Shown: positions 25,539 through 34,229, counted from the stretch's first letter. The stretch is DNA of 64,000 nucleotides from CAG-791 sp963650385 (GCA_963650385.1 CAVJLL010000002.1:1-64000); one strand, 5' to 3'. The notes: generated by a model not told the origin, from the sequence alone. Made by a program: numbers and translations.

Positions 25539-26801
25539 CTACTGCTGCACCTGCGGCTTCTGGCTCACCCAGTCGACGGTATCCGGATCCACACCCTCGC
25601 CGATGTCATAGCCCATCACCCGCAGCGCCACGCGGCTCACGAGATTGGCATATTTCACACGTCCCGCCTCCGTCATATGAAGGCCGTCCAGCAGGTCCTC
25701 CGAAGCGGAATAGGTGTCAATGCCGGCGTTCTCATACGCATTTACCGTGGTGGTGTTCTTGTGTCCCCCTGCAGGATGCGTGGCCGTCTCCACATAGTTG
25801 AACAGCGTGCCGTATCCGTTGCTGACAATGTTGGAATCTCCCAGGAAAGCACCGGTACCGCCCTGCCAGAACTGAGCATAGGTCGGCGTGCAGACCAGAA
25901 TCTGCGCATTCGGGAAATAATTGCGGATATCCAGAATCATGGACTCCAGTGCGCCGTAATAAGTGTACACACTGCTCGGCTGGTCATCGATGTACATCGG
26001 CTTCTTGGAAAGGTAATCATTTGCGCCGTATTCCAGGATGAACAGGTCCGTTTTGGAGAAATCGCAGCTGTTGAATACGTTCATCTGATAGTCCCAGCCG
26101 TTGAGGCAGGAGTTATCGAGCTCCCCACAGATCGCCTTCATCAGGTTGACACCGCAGGTGGTCCCCCACTGGGATACATCCTTTCCCACGTCCTCCTGCT
26201 CCGCTGCCGCACACTTGCCGCCGAGAGCCAGGTTATAGACATTCGCATGAAGCTTCTGGGACAGGAGGTAGGCAAGGCCGTCCTCGCCCAGGAAATTTCC
26301 GAACTGCGAATCGCCCAGTACAACCACCTGGAACAGCGCCGTTCCGCGCTTGCCGTACAGCGTCGATGCAACGCCCTCCGGGAGCTGTGCCTCCGCAAGC
26401 GTCGGATTCTCAATTTCCGCAGGATCCACGACAACCTCCTCCTGCGACTCCACCACCTGTGCCTCATGCGTAACCTGCGAGGAGGCTGTGCCGGCATCTG
26501 ACGAGGAAGAGGCGTAGCTCTGATCCGCCGCGTCCACGAGATCTGAGTTCAGATCCTTCTCATGCTGTTCATAGTCCGTTTGCTCCTGAGTGACAGCCGT
26601 GTCCGCCTGCGCAGCGTCTTCTGTCTGCGTGGATGCTTCCGCAGATGCCTCCTCCGCTGTAGATGCCGCCTCACTCGAAGCTTCAGCAGGTGCCGTACTC
26701 GCACTGCTTCCTGCCGTAAACCTTCCCAGTCCAAATCCCACCAGCAGTGCTGCCGCCGCAATGGCCGCTGTCACCGCCTGTCCTTTTATTCTCTGTTTCA
26801 T
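25539..26801 (-). CDS. Membrane-anchored SGNH-family hydrolase
   Basis: A 420-residue protein with an N-terminal membrane anchor (about 8-32), a 110-residue Ala/Ser/Glu/Thr-rich low-complexity stalk, and an extracellular SGNH/GDSL domain from about residue 155. The four blocks are VVVLGDSQFG (Ser), NLALGG (Gly), LEYGANDYL (Asn) and DGLHMTEAG (Asp-x-x-His). Such proteins partner MBOAT acyltransferases in O-acylation of surface polymers; one is found at 29236-30801. AAAGGATG precedes the start. The 115 bases before its 3' neighbour hold no gene that I can see. Confidence 0.85.
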   Translation of the reverse strand: MKQRIKGQAVTAAIAAAALLVGFGLGRFTAGSSASTAPAEASSEAASTAEEASAEASTQTEDAAQADTAVTQEQTDYEQHEKDLNSDLVDAADQSYASSSSDAGTASSQVTHEAQVVESQEEVVVDPAEIENPTLAEAQLPEGVASTLYGKRGTALFQVVVLGDSQFGNFLGEDGLAYLLSQKLHANVYNLALGGKCAAAEQEDVGKDVSQWGTTCGVNLMKAICGELDNSCLNGWDYQMNVFNSCDFSKTDLFILEYGANDYLSKKPMYIDDQPSSVYTYYGALESMILDIRNYFPNAQILVCTPTYAQFWQGGTGAFLGDSNIVSNGYGTLFNYVETATHPAGGHKNTTTVNAYENAGIDTYSASEDLLDGLHMTEAGRVKYANLVSRVALRVMGYDIGEGVDPDTVDWVSQKPQVQQ

Positions 26802-26823
26802 AGCATCCTTTCTATGTCATGAT

Positions 26824-26853
26824 GGTTTTTGGAAAAATACTTTTCCCAAAACC
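26824..26853. repeat. A/T-rich inverted repeat upstream of SGNH gene
   Basis: GGTTTTTGGAAAAA and TTTTCCCAAAACC form an imperfect hairpin between the gene at 27001 and the SGNH gene. No U-tract follows on either strand. The rest of 26854-27000 shows nothing I can name. Confidence 0.35.
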
Positions 26854-27000
26854 GAGTACCACTCGCCATCATACTCGTTACAAGCCGCATTTGCAAAGGC
26901 ATCGGCTACCGCAGTGCCGTACCGGCATCTGTCAACGCTGCAGTTCATTCGCAAGCCAACCGACAGGGTGTCGAAGAATATCCAACCCACTGCCGCCCAA

Positions 27001-27489
27001 TCACCTCTGGCGAAGGTACTGTTTTCCGGTCCAGTCCACCCCGGAGTCTACGCCATCCAGTCCGTCCAGGAACTCGTCCGTCACGTCGTCCACGTACTGC
27101 ACATGCCCCGGTGTGCTGCAGGTAAAGGACAGCCGGTGTGTTGCCGCATCCACAGTGATTGTCACGTGCCCGCCGGCCCGGCAGAAATCGTCCGATGTAA
27201 GATCATCCTGCAGTGTGAATGCAAACCGTTCCCTGCAGATCTGCCGCACCAGCTCCTCGTAGTCAATATCCTTCTCTGAGGCCCCCAGCGCCTCCACCTC
27301 ATGAATGGCACAATGGTACCAGATTGTGATCCAGGACATCGCCTCATAGCAGGTGCCCTTCTCGTCTTCCTCAATAAACGCATCATACCTTGGCTTTAAC
27401 AATGCAAACGCCAGCAAAAATACAAGCACCCCTGCCAGTATTCCGCAGCAGGCACGCCGCCCCGGCATTCTCATCGACAATCGTTTCAT
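27001..27489 (-). CDS. Membrane-anchored protein of unknown function
   Basis: A 162-residue protein with a basic N terminus (MKRLSMRMPGRRACC), one membrane segment (about 16-31, GILAGVLVFLLAFALL) and an extracytoplasmic domain with FTLQDDLTSDDFCRAGGHVTITVD and three Cys. I do not recognise the family. AAGGGA sits before the ATG at 27489; an upstream methionine has no such site. It lies between the SGNH hydrolase and the ATPase pair on the same strand and could be a third part of the SGNH/MBOAT acyl-transfer system, which is inference from position only. Confidence 0.6.
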   Translation of the reverse strand: MKRLSMRMPGRRACCGILAGVLVFLLAFALLKPRYDAFIEEDEKGTCYEAMSWITIWYHCAIHEVEALGASEKDIDYEELVRQICRERFAFTLQDDLTSDDFCRAGGHVTITVDAATHRLSFTCSTPGHVQYVDDVTDEFLDGLDGVDSGVDWTGKQYLRQR

Positions 27490-27536
27490 ATCCAATTCCC
27501 TTCTGTACCACAAAGGAAAACCTCTGCCACCCATTA

Positions 27537-28046
27537 TCAGCTTCGTTTTATCTGAGATCCGTTATTGTCGACAAAGCCAAATGCAGCCGGCACTTTCGTC
27601 ATCCAGAGCCGCCCGCAGTCTAACCTATGACGTTCCAGCATAGAACGGCAATCCTTTGTCCTCATTTTGCAGAAATCCGTTTTAAAATTCTTAACGCTCC
27701 CACTTTTCGTCAGTTCAAGGATTGTCTTAACATCTGTACAGCGAACCAGTTCTTCTTCCAGATTCAGAACCTGCGGCAGAAAAACGATTTTCAGCTTTCC
27801 GCAATATCGGGCCAACAGCTCCAGATTCTTCTTCAAAACTGCTGACTGCGGTACATCCGTGTCAAATACCAAAGCCACGGTTGTCCCTGCCTGAATGGAC
27901 AGCATCTGTGATTTTGGGATCAGATTCTGCACCACATTAAACACTTTAACCTTTCCCGGAATTAGCTTTTCCGGAGCCTCCTTCAGTGCAGAAATCAGCT
28001 GCTGTTCACAGGGACCCTCTACATAATAAATGCACTTACTGACCAT
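27537..28046 (-). CDS. TOPRIM-like partner of AAA ATPase
   Basis: A 169-residue protein with IYYVEGPCEQQLI (Glu of a TOPRIM-type site) near the N terminus, VALVFDTDV (DxD) near residue 60 and LNLEEELVRCT near 95. This pattern resembles the TOPRIM-like subunits (DUF4435/RloB-like) that work with AAA_21 ATPases in abortive-infection or OLD-like nuclease systems. The start at 28046 overlaps the stop region of the ATPase by 11 bases, so translation is coupled. The exact family is not certain. Confidence 0.65.
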   Translation of the reverse strand: MVSKCIYYVEGPCEQQLISALKEAPEKLIPGKVKVFNVVQNLIPKSQMLSIQAGTTVALVFDTDVPQSAVLKKNLELLARYCGKLKIVFLPQVLNLEEELVRCTDVKTILELTKSGSVKNFKTDFCKMRTKDCRSMLERHRLDCGRLWMTKVPAAFGFVDNNGSQIKRS

Positions 28047-29139
28047 CTTCCCACCCCATTTCCAGTTCATCCAGCAAGGATTCCTGCGGAAGGGAGGCAA
28101 ACACATCATTTTCCACTGCACAGCGCAGAGAATCCGTATTGCGCTTCAGTACATCCGAGGCGGAAACAGCAGAAACCTGCCAGCCATCCTCCTCCAGACG
28201 CTTGCGCAAAAAAATATAGCTGTGCTTTGGAAGATTCAAATCCAGCATATCCGTGTTGTGCGTTGTGAAAATCAGCTGTTCATTCGCTCCAATCCGATCC
28301 AGCATGATGCCGAAAATGCGTTTTTCGATATCGCTCTGAATATAAGAAAAATGCTCATCACAATAATAAAAGCTGCTCTCCTTTGCCGCCATTGCAGCAA
28401 GAAACATCGCCACATCAATGCCTTCTGCCGTCCCGCTGGACAGGATTTCACGGTTCAGCAGCCTGCCGTCCTGAATAATGATTTCGGTTCCGCCGCGTCG
28501 GATAATAAACGTATCCTTTAAATCCTTTGATACGCTTACATCCTGCAGCGTCGGATCGAGTGTCCCGATTACAGCACGCAGTGTTTTTAACAGGACTTTT
28601 TTATTTGCCCCCGTAAGTTTCAGAGACTTCTCAATTTCCGGATATGCAAAGCGGCAGCGTACATCCCCCACCAGCTTCCTTAAGGATGAGGCCGCCCCCG
28701 CTGCCTCCTTTGTCTGATCCCGGAGTTTCGTCACGCATTTCTCATAGGAGTCCATCGCATCAATCTCTGCGGTTTGATACTCGATTTCATAATCCTGAGC
28801 AGCCGCATCGATTCGTACCGCCAGACGCTGCAGCCTGTAATCGCCGTTTACGAAATCAATGCAAAAATAACCCTTCTCGCCTGCCGTCATTTCATAGAGC
28901 GGCATCGGATTCCCATCCGCCATAAATCCAAAAATCCGAAGCAGTGCTTTACCAAGGCTGGTCTTGCCTGTTGCATTGCTCCCCATGAGAATTACAGCCT
29001 TCTTATAGCGAAACCGCTCTCTTCCCTCCAGATGTTCCTGATCAATGATCGAATTCACAATCTTTTTCGGGTAGCTGAAATTGATAGCAAAGTCCCGAAA
29101 TCCATATATATCCTTCAGCACAAGATTTAAGACAACCAT
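28036..29139 (-). CDS. AAA_21-type ATPase
   Basis: A 367-residue ABC-like ATPase. Walker A is GSNATGKTSLG near residue 53, a signature-like ILSSGTAEGID lies near 233, Walker B is SFYYCDEHFSYI near 257 and the switch region is FTTHNTDML. Such ATPases drive paired nucleases in prophage and defence loci. The coupled TOPRIM-like gene follows. The pair sits between an SGNH hydrolase and an MBOAT transferase that are normally adjacent, which suggests insertion of this cassette. Target and trigger are unknown. Confidence 0.8.
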   Translation of the reverse strand: MVVLNLVLKDIYGFRDFAINFSYPKKIVNSIIDQEHLEGRERFRYKKAVILMGSNATGKTSLGKALLRIFGFMADGNPMPLYEMTAGEKGYFCIDFVNGDYRLQRLAVRIDAAAQDYEIEYQTAEIDAMDSYEKCVTKLRDQTKEAAGAASSLRKLVGDVRCRFAYPEIEKSLKLTGANKKVLLKTLRAVIGTLDPTLQDVSVSKDLKDTFIIRRGGTEIIIQDGRLLNREILSSGTAEGIDVAMFLAAMAAKESSFYYCDEHFSYIQSDIEKRIFGIMLDRIGANEQLIFTTHNTDMLDLNLPKHSYIFLRKRLEEDGWQVSAVSASDVLKRNTDSLRCAVENDVFASLPQESLLDELEMGWEDGQ

Positions 29140-29235
29140 TTCGCATCCCTCGCAATATCGCTTTTTCGTGTTTTACGAACCAATGATACCATGTTTGCAC
29201 AGATTTTCATACCGAAGCAGTGAAATCCTAATTTA

Positions 29236-30801
29236 TCAGAACCCTGCGTACAAAAACGCCGAGGATGCATTCGAAAAGTCTACCGCCAGCTGGATCAGCA
29301 GCATCCCGGCATAAAACACTGCCCAGCGGACCGCGCGCGGGCGGAGCGCCAGAATGTCGTACACCGACTGCTTCCTCTCATGCAGCACATCCACTGCCGC
29401 CATCAGCAGAATTCCTGCTGCCGCTAGGAGAATCCCCTTGCCGGTGATGGTCTGCGTATCCAGGAGCAGCGCCTGCAGTGTATGTCCCAACTCCGAGAAA
29501 CGGATCATTCCCGGCACGAGCGACACATAAAAGGCATGCAGGCAGTCGCCGAAGCGTTCGATTCGATCAAAATACCATCCGATGTTGACAATCAGAAAGG
29601 TCCGCACAATGCAGAACAGCCTCCCGCTCCGGCTCTCGGCCCGAAAATGCACGGCAGCTCCCAGCCTTTGGATTGCCGGCGAACAGATATCCGAAAGCGC
29701 AATCACCAGTCCGTTGTACACCCCCCACAGAATATAGTGGAGCTGCGCGCCGTGCCAGAGGCCGACGAGGAAAAAGACCAGGAGGTTCGCGATCGACGCA
29801 GGCAGCACGACGCCCAGATGCCTGCCGAAGCGTTTGGAAATCCGCTTCCCAAGCCGCTGCACCGGCCTTAGCAGTGCAAACGGGTAAAACACATAATCCC
29901 GCATCCAGGCTCCCAGAGAAATGTGCCAGCGTCTCCAGAAATCACCCAGTGACACTGCCAGGTAGGGCTGCCGGAAATTGGGAGCCAGTGAAATGCCGAA
30001 GAGCCCGGCAAAGCCCGTTACCATATCGATTCCGCCGGAGAAATCCGCATATTGCTGAAACGAATACATCAGAATTCCGGCCATCACGGCCGATCCCGGA
30101 ATCTGCGAAATGTGGTCGTCCAACAGCACGGCAATGCAGGGCGCGAGTACGTTGGCGACGGCGTATTTTTTGACAAGTCCCAGACCGATGACCAGAAGCG
30201 AGCGCTTGCAGCCCTCAAAGGAAAACCGGTGCTCCTGCAAGAGCTGCGGTGAGAGCTGATCGAACCGCGCAATCGGCCCCTGAATCAGCTGGGGAAAGAA
30301 GGAGACAAACAAAAAATAGCGAAGAAAGCTCCTCTGCGGCTGTATTTTGCCGTTATAGCAGTCCAGAAGATACCCCACCGACTGAAAGGTGTAAAAGGAA
30401 ATGCCGAGCGGCAAAAGCCAGCCCTTATATGCCACGCCCCAGTACTTGACAAGCGCCAGAATTCCGAAATTGATCAGGAGAATCAGCCAGAGAAGGCGCC
30501 GCTTACGCGCCCGGAGCCGGCGCTTCTCCAGTTTCTTCTGCTCCCGGCCCGCGCCGGATTCCGAGAGTTCCCTCTGCCGTTCCCGTCCGGCCGCATCCAG
30601 CGCACAAAGCCGTCGGCCGCCAAGCCAGCAGGTAAAGGCCGTCAGCACCAGATACACCAGATTCTTCGGCCCGCAAAACAGGTAAAACGCGGTGCTCGAC
30701 GCCAACAGACAGATCCACTGCCGCCTGCCCGCCAGCACCGTGTAGTACAAAATCAATGCAATTGCCAGAAAGAGCGCAAAGCTCCAGCTCGTAATACTCA
30801 T
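29236..30801 (-). CDS. MBOAT family O-acyltransferase
   Basis: A 521-residue polytopic membrane protein of the AlgI/DltB/PatA group. It has SFYTFQSVGYLLDCYNG, FPQLIQGPI, QYADFSGGIDM, DFWRRWHISLGAWMRDYVFYP and the catalytic histidine in GLWHGAQLHYILWG. These enzymes take an acyl group from a cytoplasmic carrier and pass it outward, where an SGNH partner attaches it to a polymer. The likely partner is at 25539-26801. GGAGAAC precedes the ATG. A charged linker follows membrane segment three (about 75-100). Confidence 0.92.
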   Translation of the reverse strand: MSITSWSFALFLAIALILYYTVLAGRRQWICLLASSTAFYLFCGPKNLVYLVLTAFTCWLGGRRLCALDAAGRERQRELSESGAGREQKKLEKRRLRARKRRLLWLILLINFGILALVKYWGVAYKGWLLPLGISFYTFQSVGYLLDCYNGKIQPQRSFLRYFLFVSFFPQLIQGPIARFDQLSPQLLQEHRFSFEGCKRSLLVIGLGLVKKYAVANVLAPCIAVLLDDHISQIPGSAVMAGILMYSFQQYADFSGGIDMVTGFAGLFGISLAPNFRQPYLAVSLGDFWRRWHISLGAWMRDYVFYPFALLRPVQRLGKRISKRFGRHLGVVLPASIANLLVFFLVGLWHGAQLHYILWGVYNGLVIALSDICSPAIQRLGAAVHFRAESRSGRLFCIVRTFLIVNIGWYFDRIERFGDCLHAFYVSLVPGMIRFSELGHTLQALLLDTQTITGKGILLAAAGILLMAAVDVLHERKQSVYDILALRPRAVRWAVFYAGMLLIQLAVDFSNASSAFLYAGF

Positions 30802-30817
30802 GTTCTCCTTCGCATAC

Positions 30818-31126
30818 TCAATTTTTAAAAATCATTTCATCTATCAGCTCGTGAAATGACCTTCCCTTCCATTTCTGTACCGGCTTGTTTAATAAAACCA
30901 GAAAATTAGGGTCTGCTGCTACCGTTTCACATTTCTCTGTCAGAATAGCATATTCACGGCTTATGGTATCCAGATAATACAATTCATCTTCATACCAGAA
31001 TGTCATGTCCACCGTCATCGGCGGATCATCCTTTCTTTCCGGGTACTCATCCCACCGCTGCCATAGCTGAAACCGATCCCATGTAAGCTTAACCAAGTCG
31101 TTTCTTCCACCTGTTCCAGACATCAT
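30818..31126 (-). CDS. Small hypothetical protein
   Basis: A 102-residue soluble protein, start MMSGTGGRNDLVKLT, with a central beta-rich stretch TFWYEDELYYLDTISREYAIL and C terminus GRSFHELIDEMIF. I do not recognise it. GAGAGGAAAG lies before the ATG. A second short frame on the same strand (about 31087-31200) reads ...MSIWAERKDDVWNRWKKRLG and overlaps its start in another frame; it could be the end of a coupled upstream peptide or a relic. The gene precedes the MBOAT gene by 16 bases. Confidence 0.5.
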   Translation of the reverse strand: MMSGTGGRNDLVKLTWDRFQLWQRWDEYPERKDDPPMTVDMTFWYEDELYYLDTISREYAILTEKCETVAADPNFLVLLNKPVQKWKGRSFHELIDEMIFKN

Positions 31127-31236
31127 CTTTCCTCTCCGCCCAAATGCTCATCACATGCTGCACCATGTTCTTTTCTTGTGTTGTCAGATTCGCAAAGCCT
31201 TTATCCGTATCATTTTCATTATGAGTCTCCGGCCTG

Positions 31237-31245
31237 TGCTATAAT
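31237..31245 (+). promoter_or_regulatory. Extended -10 promoter for the NusG-II gene
   Basis: TGCTATAAT is an extended -10 box (TGnTATAAT) about 50 bases upstream of the NusG-II start. No good -35 is visible, which is common with extended -10 promoters. Confidence 0.5.
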
Positions 31246-31294
31246 TTAGAAGTGCTGCAAATGATTCAACATCCAAATTTGAGGCCTTTTTATT

Positions 31295-31735
31295 TTGCAG
31301 AATTTGTTTTCTTCTTCATCACTAATGCAGGAATTTCGAAAGGGCGACTGGATTCTTCTGATCTGCTTTCTGGCTCTGGCAGCCGGCATTGTACTGTCTC
31401 CGCTCTTTGGCAGATATCAGGCACACGGTACCGATGCCTCCGATAGGAAGATGGTCACCGTCCGTGTCGCAGGAGAGCTCTATGGACAGTATCCCCTTTC
31501 CGAGGAGCAGGAGCTCGCCATACAGACATCCTACGGTTCCAACACGGTTGTCATTAAGGATCAAACCGTCTCTGTCGCATACTCCGACTGTCGGAATCAG
31601 GTCTGTGTGCAGCACAGTCCCATTTCGGATGCCGGCGAACAGATTGTGTGTCTCCCGCACCGGCTCAGTATAGAAATCACCTCCGGCGGATCTGTCTCCG
31701 GTGATGCACCGTTCTACGACGCCATTGTCCGCTGA
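31295..31735 (+). CDS. NusG domain II-containing membrane protein
   Basis: A 146-residue protein with one N-terminal membrane segment (DWILLICFLALAAGIVLSPLF) and an outside NusG-II-like domain (about 50-146) with VTVRVAGELYGQYPLSEEQ and the paired cysteines of DCRNQVCVQ, plus a third in IVCLPHRL. This stand-alone NusG-II family accompanies Gx transporters, ApbE and Rnf genes in clostridia and has no role in transcription. The start is TTG with GAGG ten bases upstream; an ATG at 31328 is possible but has no site. The next gene starts 15 bases later. Confidence 0.78.
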   Translation: MQNLFSSSSLMQEFRKGDWILLICFLALAAGIVLSPLFGRYQAHGTDASDRKMVTVRVAGELYGQYPLSEEQELAIQTSYGSNTVVIKDQTVSVAYSDCRNQVCVQHSPISDAGEQIVCLPHRLSIEITSGGSVSGDAPFYDAIVR

Positions 31736-31750
31736 AGCGGCACAAGATAT

Positions 31751-32344
31751 ATGAAAAATGTACCTTCGCAACAGCAGAATAAAAAAAGGATTCCCACCCA
31801 AACGCTGACTGCCATCGCCATGCTCTCCAGCCTCGCTCTGGCGCTCTCCTGGCTGGAATCCTTGATCCCCTTTCAGCCGGGGCTTCCCGGCGTCAAGCTC
31901 GGCCTTGCCAATCTGGTCATTGTCTTCGCACTCTGCTGCATGGACGTCCGGTCCGCATTTCTGATCAATGCAGTCCGGATTCTGCTGGCCGGTATTCTTT
32001 TTTCCGGTCCGTTCGGAACACTTTATTCCATGGCAGGCGGTGCCGTAAGCCTTGCAGTGATGGCCGGTCTCCGAATCTGGAACCGCCGACGCGAGGCTGT
32101 GGGGAAGGCAGACCTGTTTTCCATCTTCGGCATCAGTATGGCGGGTGGCGTATTCCATAACCTCGGACAGCTGGTCATTGCCATTTTGTTTGTCTCCAGC
32201 CTGAACCTGATCTACTACTTTCCCGTCATGATCCTCTCCGGCATCGTGACCGGATTCATCAACGGAGCTGCTGCGCGACTCCTGCTCCAGAAACTTCCGC
32301 TACAATTTCATAAAATCATCCGGTGTGATCGCAGGGACCTCTGA
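31751..32344 (+). CDS. Gx transporter family protein
   Basis: A 197-residue membrane protein of about five segments of the family once called heptaprenyl diphosphate synthase component I. Family blocks are LALSWLESLIPFQPGLPGVKLGLANLV, AFLINAVRILLAGILFSGPFGTLYSMAGG and GGVFHNLGQL. It is thought to be an integral membrane transport-like protein linked to quinone or redox metabolism. It is coupled to the NusG-II gene. The last 45 bases overlap the 3' end of the PIN toxin on the other strand, so the terminal residues HKIIRCDRRDL may come from insertion of that pair. Confidence 0.82.
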   Translation: MKNVPSQQQNKKRIPTQTLTAIAMLSSLALALSWLESLIPFQPGLPGVKLGLANLVIVFALCCMDVRSAFLINAVRILLAGILFSGPFGTLYSMAGGAVSLAVMAGLRIWNRRREAVGKADLFSIFGISMAGGVFHNLGQLVIAILFVSSLNLIYYFPVMILSGIVTGFINGAAARLLLQKLPLQFHKIIRCDRRDL

Positions 32345-32716
32345 ATTTTCAAAATCTCTCACGTTACAGGTGATAATATAATCTGCTCCGACATCCTTTG
32401 CACATTTGTCCTGCAAACAGTCTTCAAAGTCTGCAAAAGAGTCTTTTTCAATTGCATCAAGTATCTCCTTCTGTGATGCAGTTGCAATAGTAAAGATCTC
32501 ACATATATCTTTCAGATTCTGTCTGCGGATGCTGTCACTGCGTTTCCTGAGTACATACCAGAGCGTCGAAAGTGTATGAAACGCGATGTAACCAGTACAT
32601 TCACCATCTGCGCACTTTCTTACGATCTCCACAGACTGCTCAAGATATGGGTCATCACGGTTGGTAAGGTAATTCAAGAGGATATTCGTATCAATCAACA
32701 ACACCGTATTTCGCAT
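32300..32716 (-). CDS. PIN-domain toxin (VapC-like ribonuclease)
   Basis: A 138-residue PIN-domain protein with the acidic residues of the Mg2+ site: VLLIDTNILLNYL at the N terminus, FHTLSTLWYVL, SFADFEDCLQDKCAKDVGADYIITCNVRDF. PIN toxins cut tRNA or rRNA when free. It starts inside the antitoxin gene (26-bp overlap), and its 3' end converges on the Gx-transporter gene with a 45-bp overlap. It appears intact. Confidence 0.88.
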   Translation of the reverse strand: MRNTVLLIDTNILLNYLTNRDDPYLEQSVEIVRKCADGECTGYIAFHTLSTLWYVLRKRSDSIRRQNLKDICEIFTIATASQKEILDAIEKDSFADFEDCLQDKCAKDVGADYIITCNVRDFENSEVPAITPDDFMKL

Positions 32717-32987
32717 TCATTGCTTCCTCTCTCTCAGCATCGTAGTCAACAGTCTCTGTAGCAGCCTTTCTGGATGCTTCAAGTCTCGCAAAAGCCTCCA
32801 TCTTAGTGTTGCTGCCCACATGTGTATTCGGCATCGGTGCCTTGATAATGAAAGGAATACTCCTCTCTCTTAATGCTGTTCTTGTAAAGGTTTCATAAAA
32901 GGTCTGCTTCGTCTGCCCCATTGCATCAAGCATTGCTCCCAGTTCTTCGTAAATGGAATCCTCTAATCTGATACTGATCGTTTTCAT
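32691..32987 (-). CDS. RelB/DinJ-like antitoxin of the PIN toxin
   Basis: A 98-residue protein. The N terminus MKTISIRLEDSIYEELGAML is a ribbon-helix-helix DNA-binding segment, followed by SIPFIIKAPMPN as in RelB/DinJ antitoxins, and an acidic C terminus (VDYDAEREEAMNAKYG) likely to wrap the toxin. AAGGAGGG precedes the ATG. A palindrome flanking the promoter fits autoregulation by this protein with its toxin. Confidence 0.85.
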   Translation of the reverse strand: MKTISIRLEDSIYEELGAMLDAMGQTKQTFYETFTRTALRERSIPFIIKAPMPNTHVGSNTKMEAFARLEASRKAATETVDYDAEREEAMNAKYGVVD

Positions 32988-33005
32988 TTAAAGTCCCTCC
33001 TTTTC

Positions 33006-33045
33006 GCTATTTGAATCAATTATACATTGTTTTGACGCAAATAGC
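33006..33045 (-). promoter_or_regulatory. Promoter/operator of the PIN toxin-antitoxin pair
   Basis: A TATAAT box (minus strand, 33024-33019) is flanked by perfect arms GCTATTTG (33045-33038) and CAAATAGC (33013-33006), separated by 24 bases. Ribbon-helix-helix antitoxins commonly bind such arms and repress their own operon. Confidence 0.6.
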
Positions 33046-33062
33046 ATGCAAAGTCACAATCA

Positions 33063-34193
33063 TCACGAATTTAATTTCATCCCACTCGTAGTTACCAGTG
33101 ACTCGTCCTGCAGGATAAACAGCGCTTCGTACCCGTCCAGACTCTCAATCAATGCCTTCCCCTTCTCCGATCCCAGGATCAGACAGGTTGTGGAAAGCGC
33201 ATCACAGTCTGCTGAGCTGCCAAAGTCCCCCTTGATGGTGACGCCCAGCACATCCGTATCCACAGGGTACCCCGTCTTCACATCCAAAATATGGTGATAC
33301 TGCCTCCCATCCACGGTTATGTACCGCTCGTATACGCCCGACGTTACCATGGTTCCGTTCTGAAGGCCGGAGGCACCCACGATTTCTGTCCGATCCGAAT
33401 ACGGCATTTCTATGCCGATCGTAAAATCCGTAGAGACTGCATCATCCGCCATAAATCCGGTCGTCTCCGGCTTGCCGCCGATGCACTCAATGTTGCCGCC
33501 AAGGCTCACAATGGCCGATGTGACGCCTTCGTCCTCCAGTCCTCGGCAAACCGCATCCGCAATGTAGCCTTTGGCAATGCCGCCCAGATCCAGCTCCGCC
33601 TCCGGATCCGTCAGCTGCACAGTCTGCTCCTCCTCATTTACCAGGATGCACGTATAATCCACGTGAGAGATCGCTTCCGTCAGATCCTCTGCATCCGGCA
33701 GTGCCGCCGCCTCAGTGCTGTCCGCATGAAAATTCCAGAGATCCTCTGCCTTTCCGATGGTGATATCAAAGGCGCCGTCTGAGAGATCCCCGTAATAAAT
33801 TCCCCGCTGAATCAGCTCGATCGTCCGGCTGTCGCAGGAAACCGGTTCGCCGCCTGCGTGATTGATGTTCCAGATATCCGACCCTTCCACTGTTTTGCTC
33901 AGAAGCTTTTCGTATTCGCTGCACAGGGAAAAGGCGTCTGTGATCGCGCTCTCTGCCATCGATGAAAATGATTCGGACGAATCGTCCTCCTTCATCCCGT
34001 ACACCGTGATCTGACAGATTGTATCAAAATAAAAGCTCTCCTTCGTCACAGGCTGGCTGTCGGCATCTGCCGCCGCGGCCGCCTTGCCTGCTGCCGTCTG
34101 CACGCCCCCGCAGCCGGTCTGTGCGATCAGAAGGATCGCTGCAAGCGCGTAGGGAATGCTTTTTCTTTTTCCTGATATATGTAATTGATTCAT
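33063..34193 (-). CDS. apbE: FAD:protein FMN transferase lipoprotein
   Basis: A 376-residue ApbE protein. The signal peptide ends in a lipobox-like LIAQTGCGG, giving an extracytoplasmic lipoprotein. Family blocks include FDTICQITVYG, SDGAFDITIGKAEDLWNF, ELDLGGIAKGYIAD, SAIVSLGGNI and HHILDVKTGYPVDTDVLGVTIKG. ApbE transfers FMN to Thr/Ser of Rnf subunits, and the likely targets RnfG and RnfD are encoded at 48330-49996. The ATG at 34193 begins a proper signal sequence; the longer open frame does not. It is next to the PIN pair and 12 kb from the Rnf operon. Confidence 0.92.
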   Translation of the reverse strand: MNQLHISGKRKSIPYALAAILLIAQTGCGGVQTAAGKAAAAADADSQPVTKESFYFDTICQITVYGMKEDDSSESFSSMAESAITDAFSLCSEYEKLLSKTVEGSDIWNINHAGGEPVSCDSRTIELIQRGIYYGDLSDGAFDITIGKAEDLWNFHADSTEAAALPDAEDLTEAISHVDYTCILVNEEEQTVQLTDPEAELDLGGIAKGYIADAVCRGLEDEGVTSAIVSLGGNIECIGGKPETTGFMADDAVSTDFTIGIEMPYSDRTEIVGASGLQNGTMVTSGVYERYITVDGRQYHHILDVKTGYPVDTDVLGVTIKGDFGSSADCDALSTTCLILGSEKGKALIESLDGYEALFILQDESLVTTSGMKLNS

Positions 34194-34229
34194 CGAAATG
34201 TAAGGCCTCGTTACTCTGTTGTATAGGAT

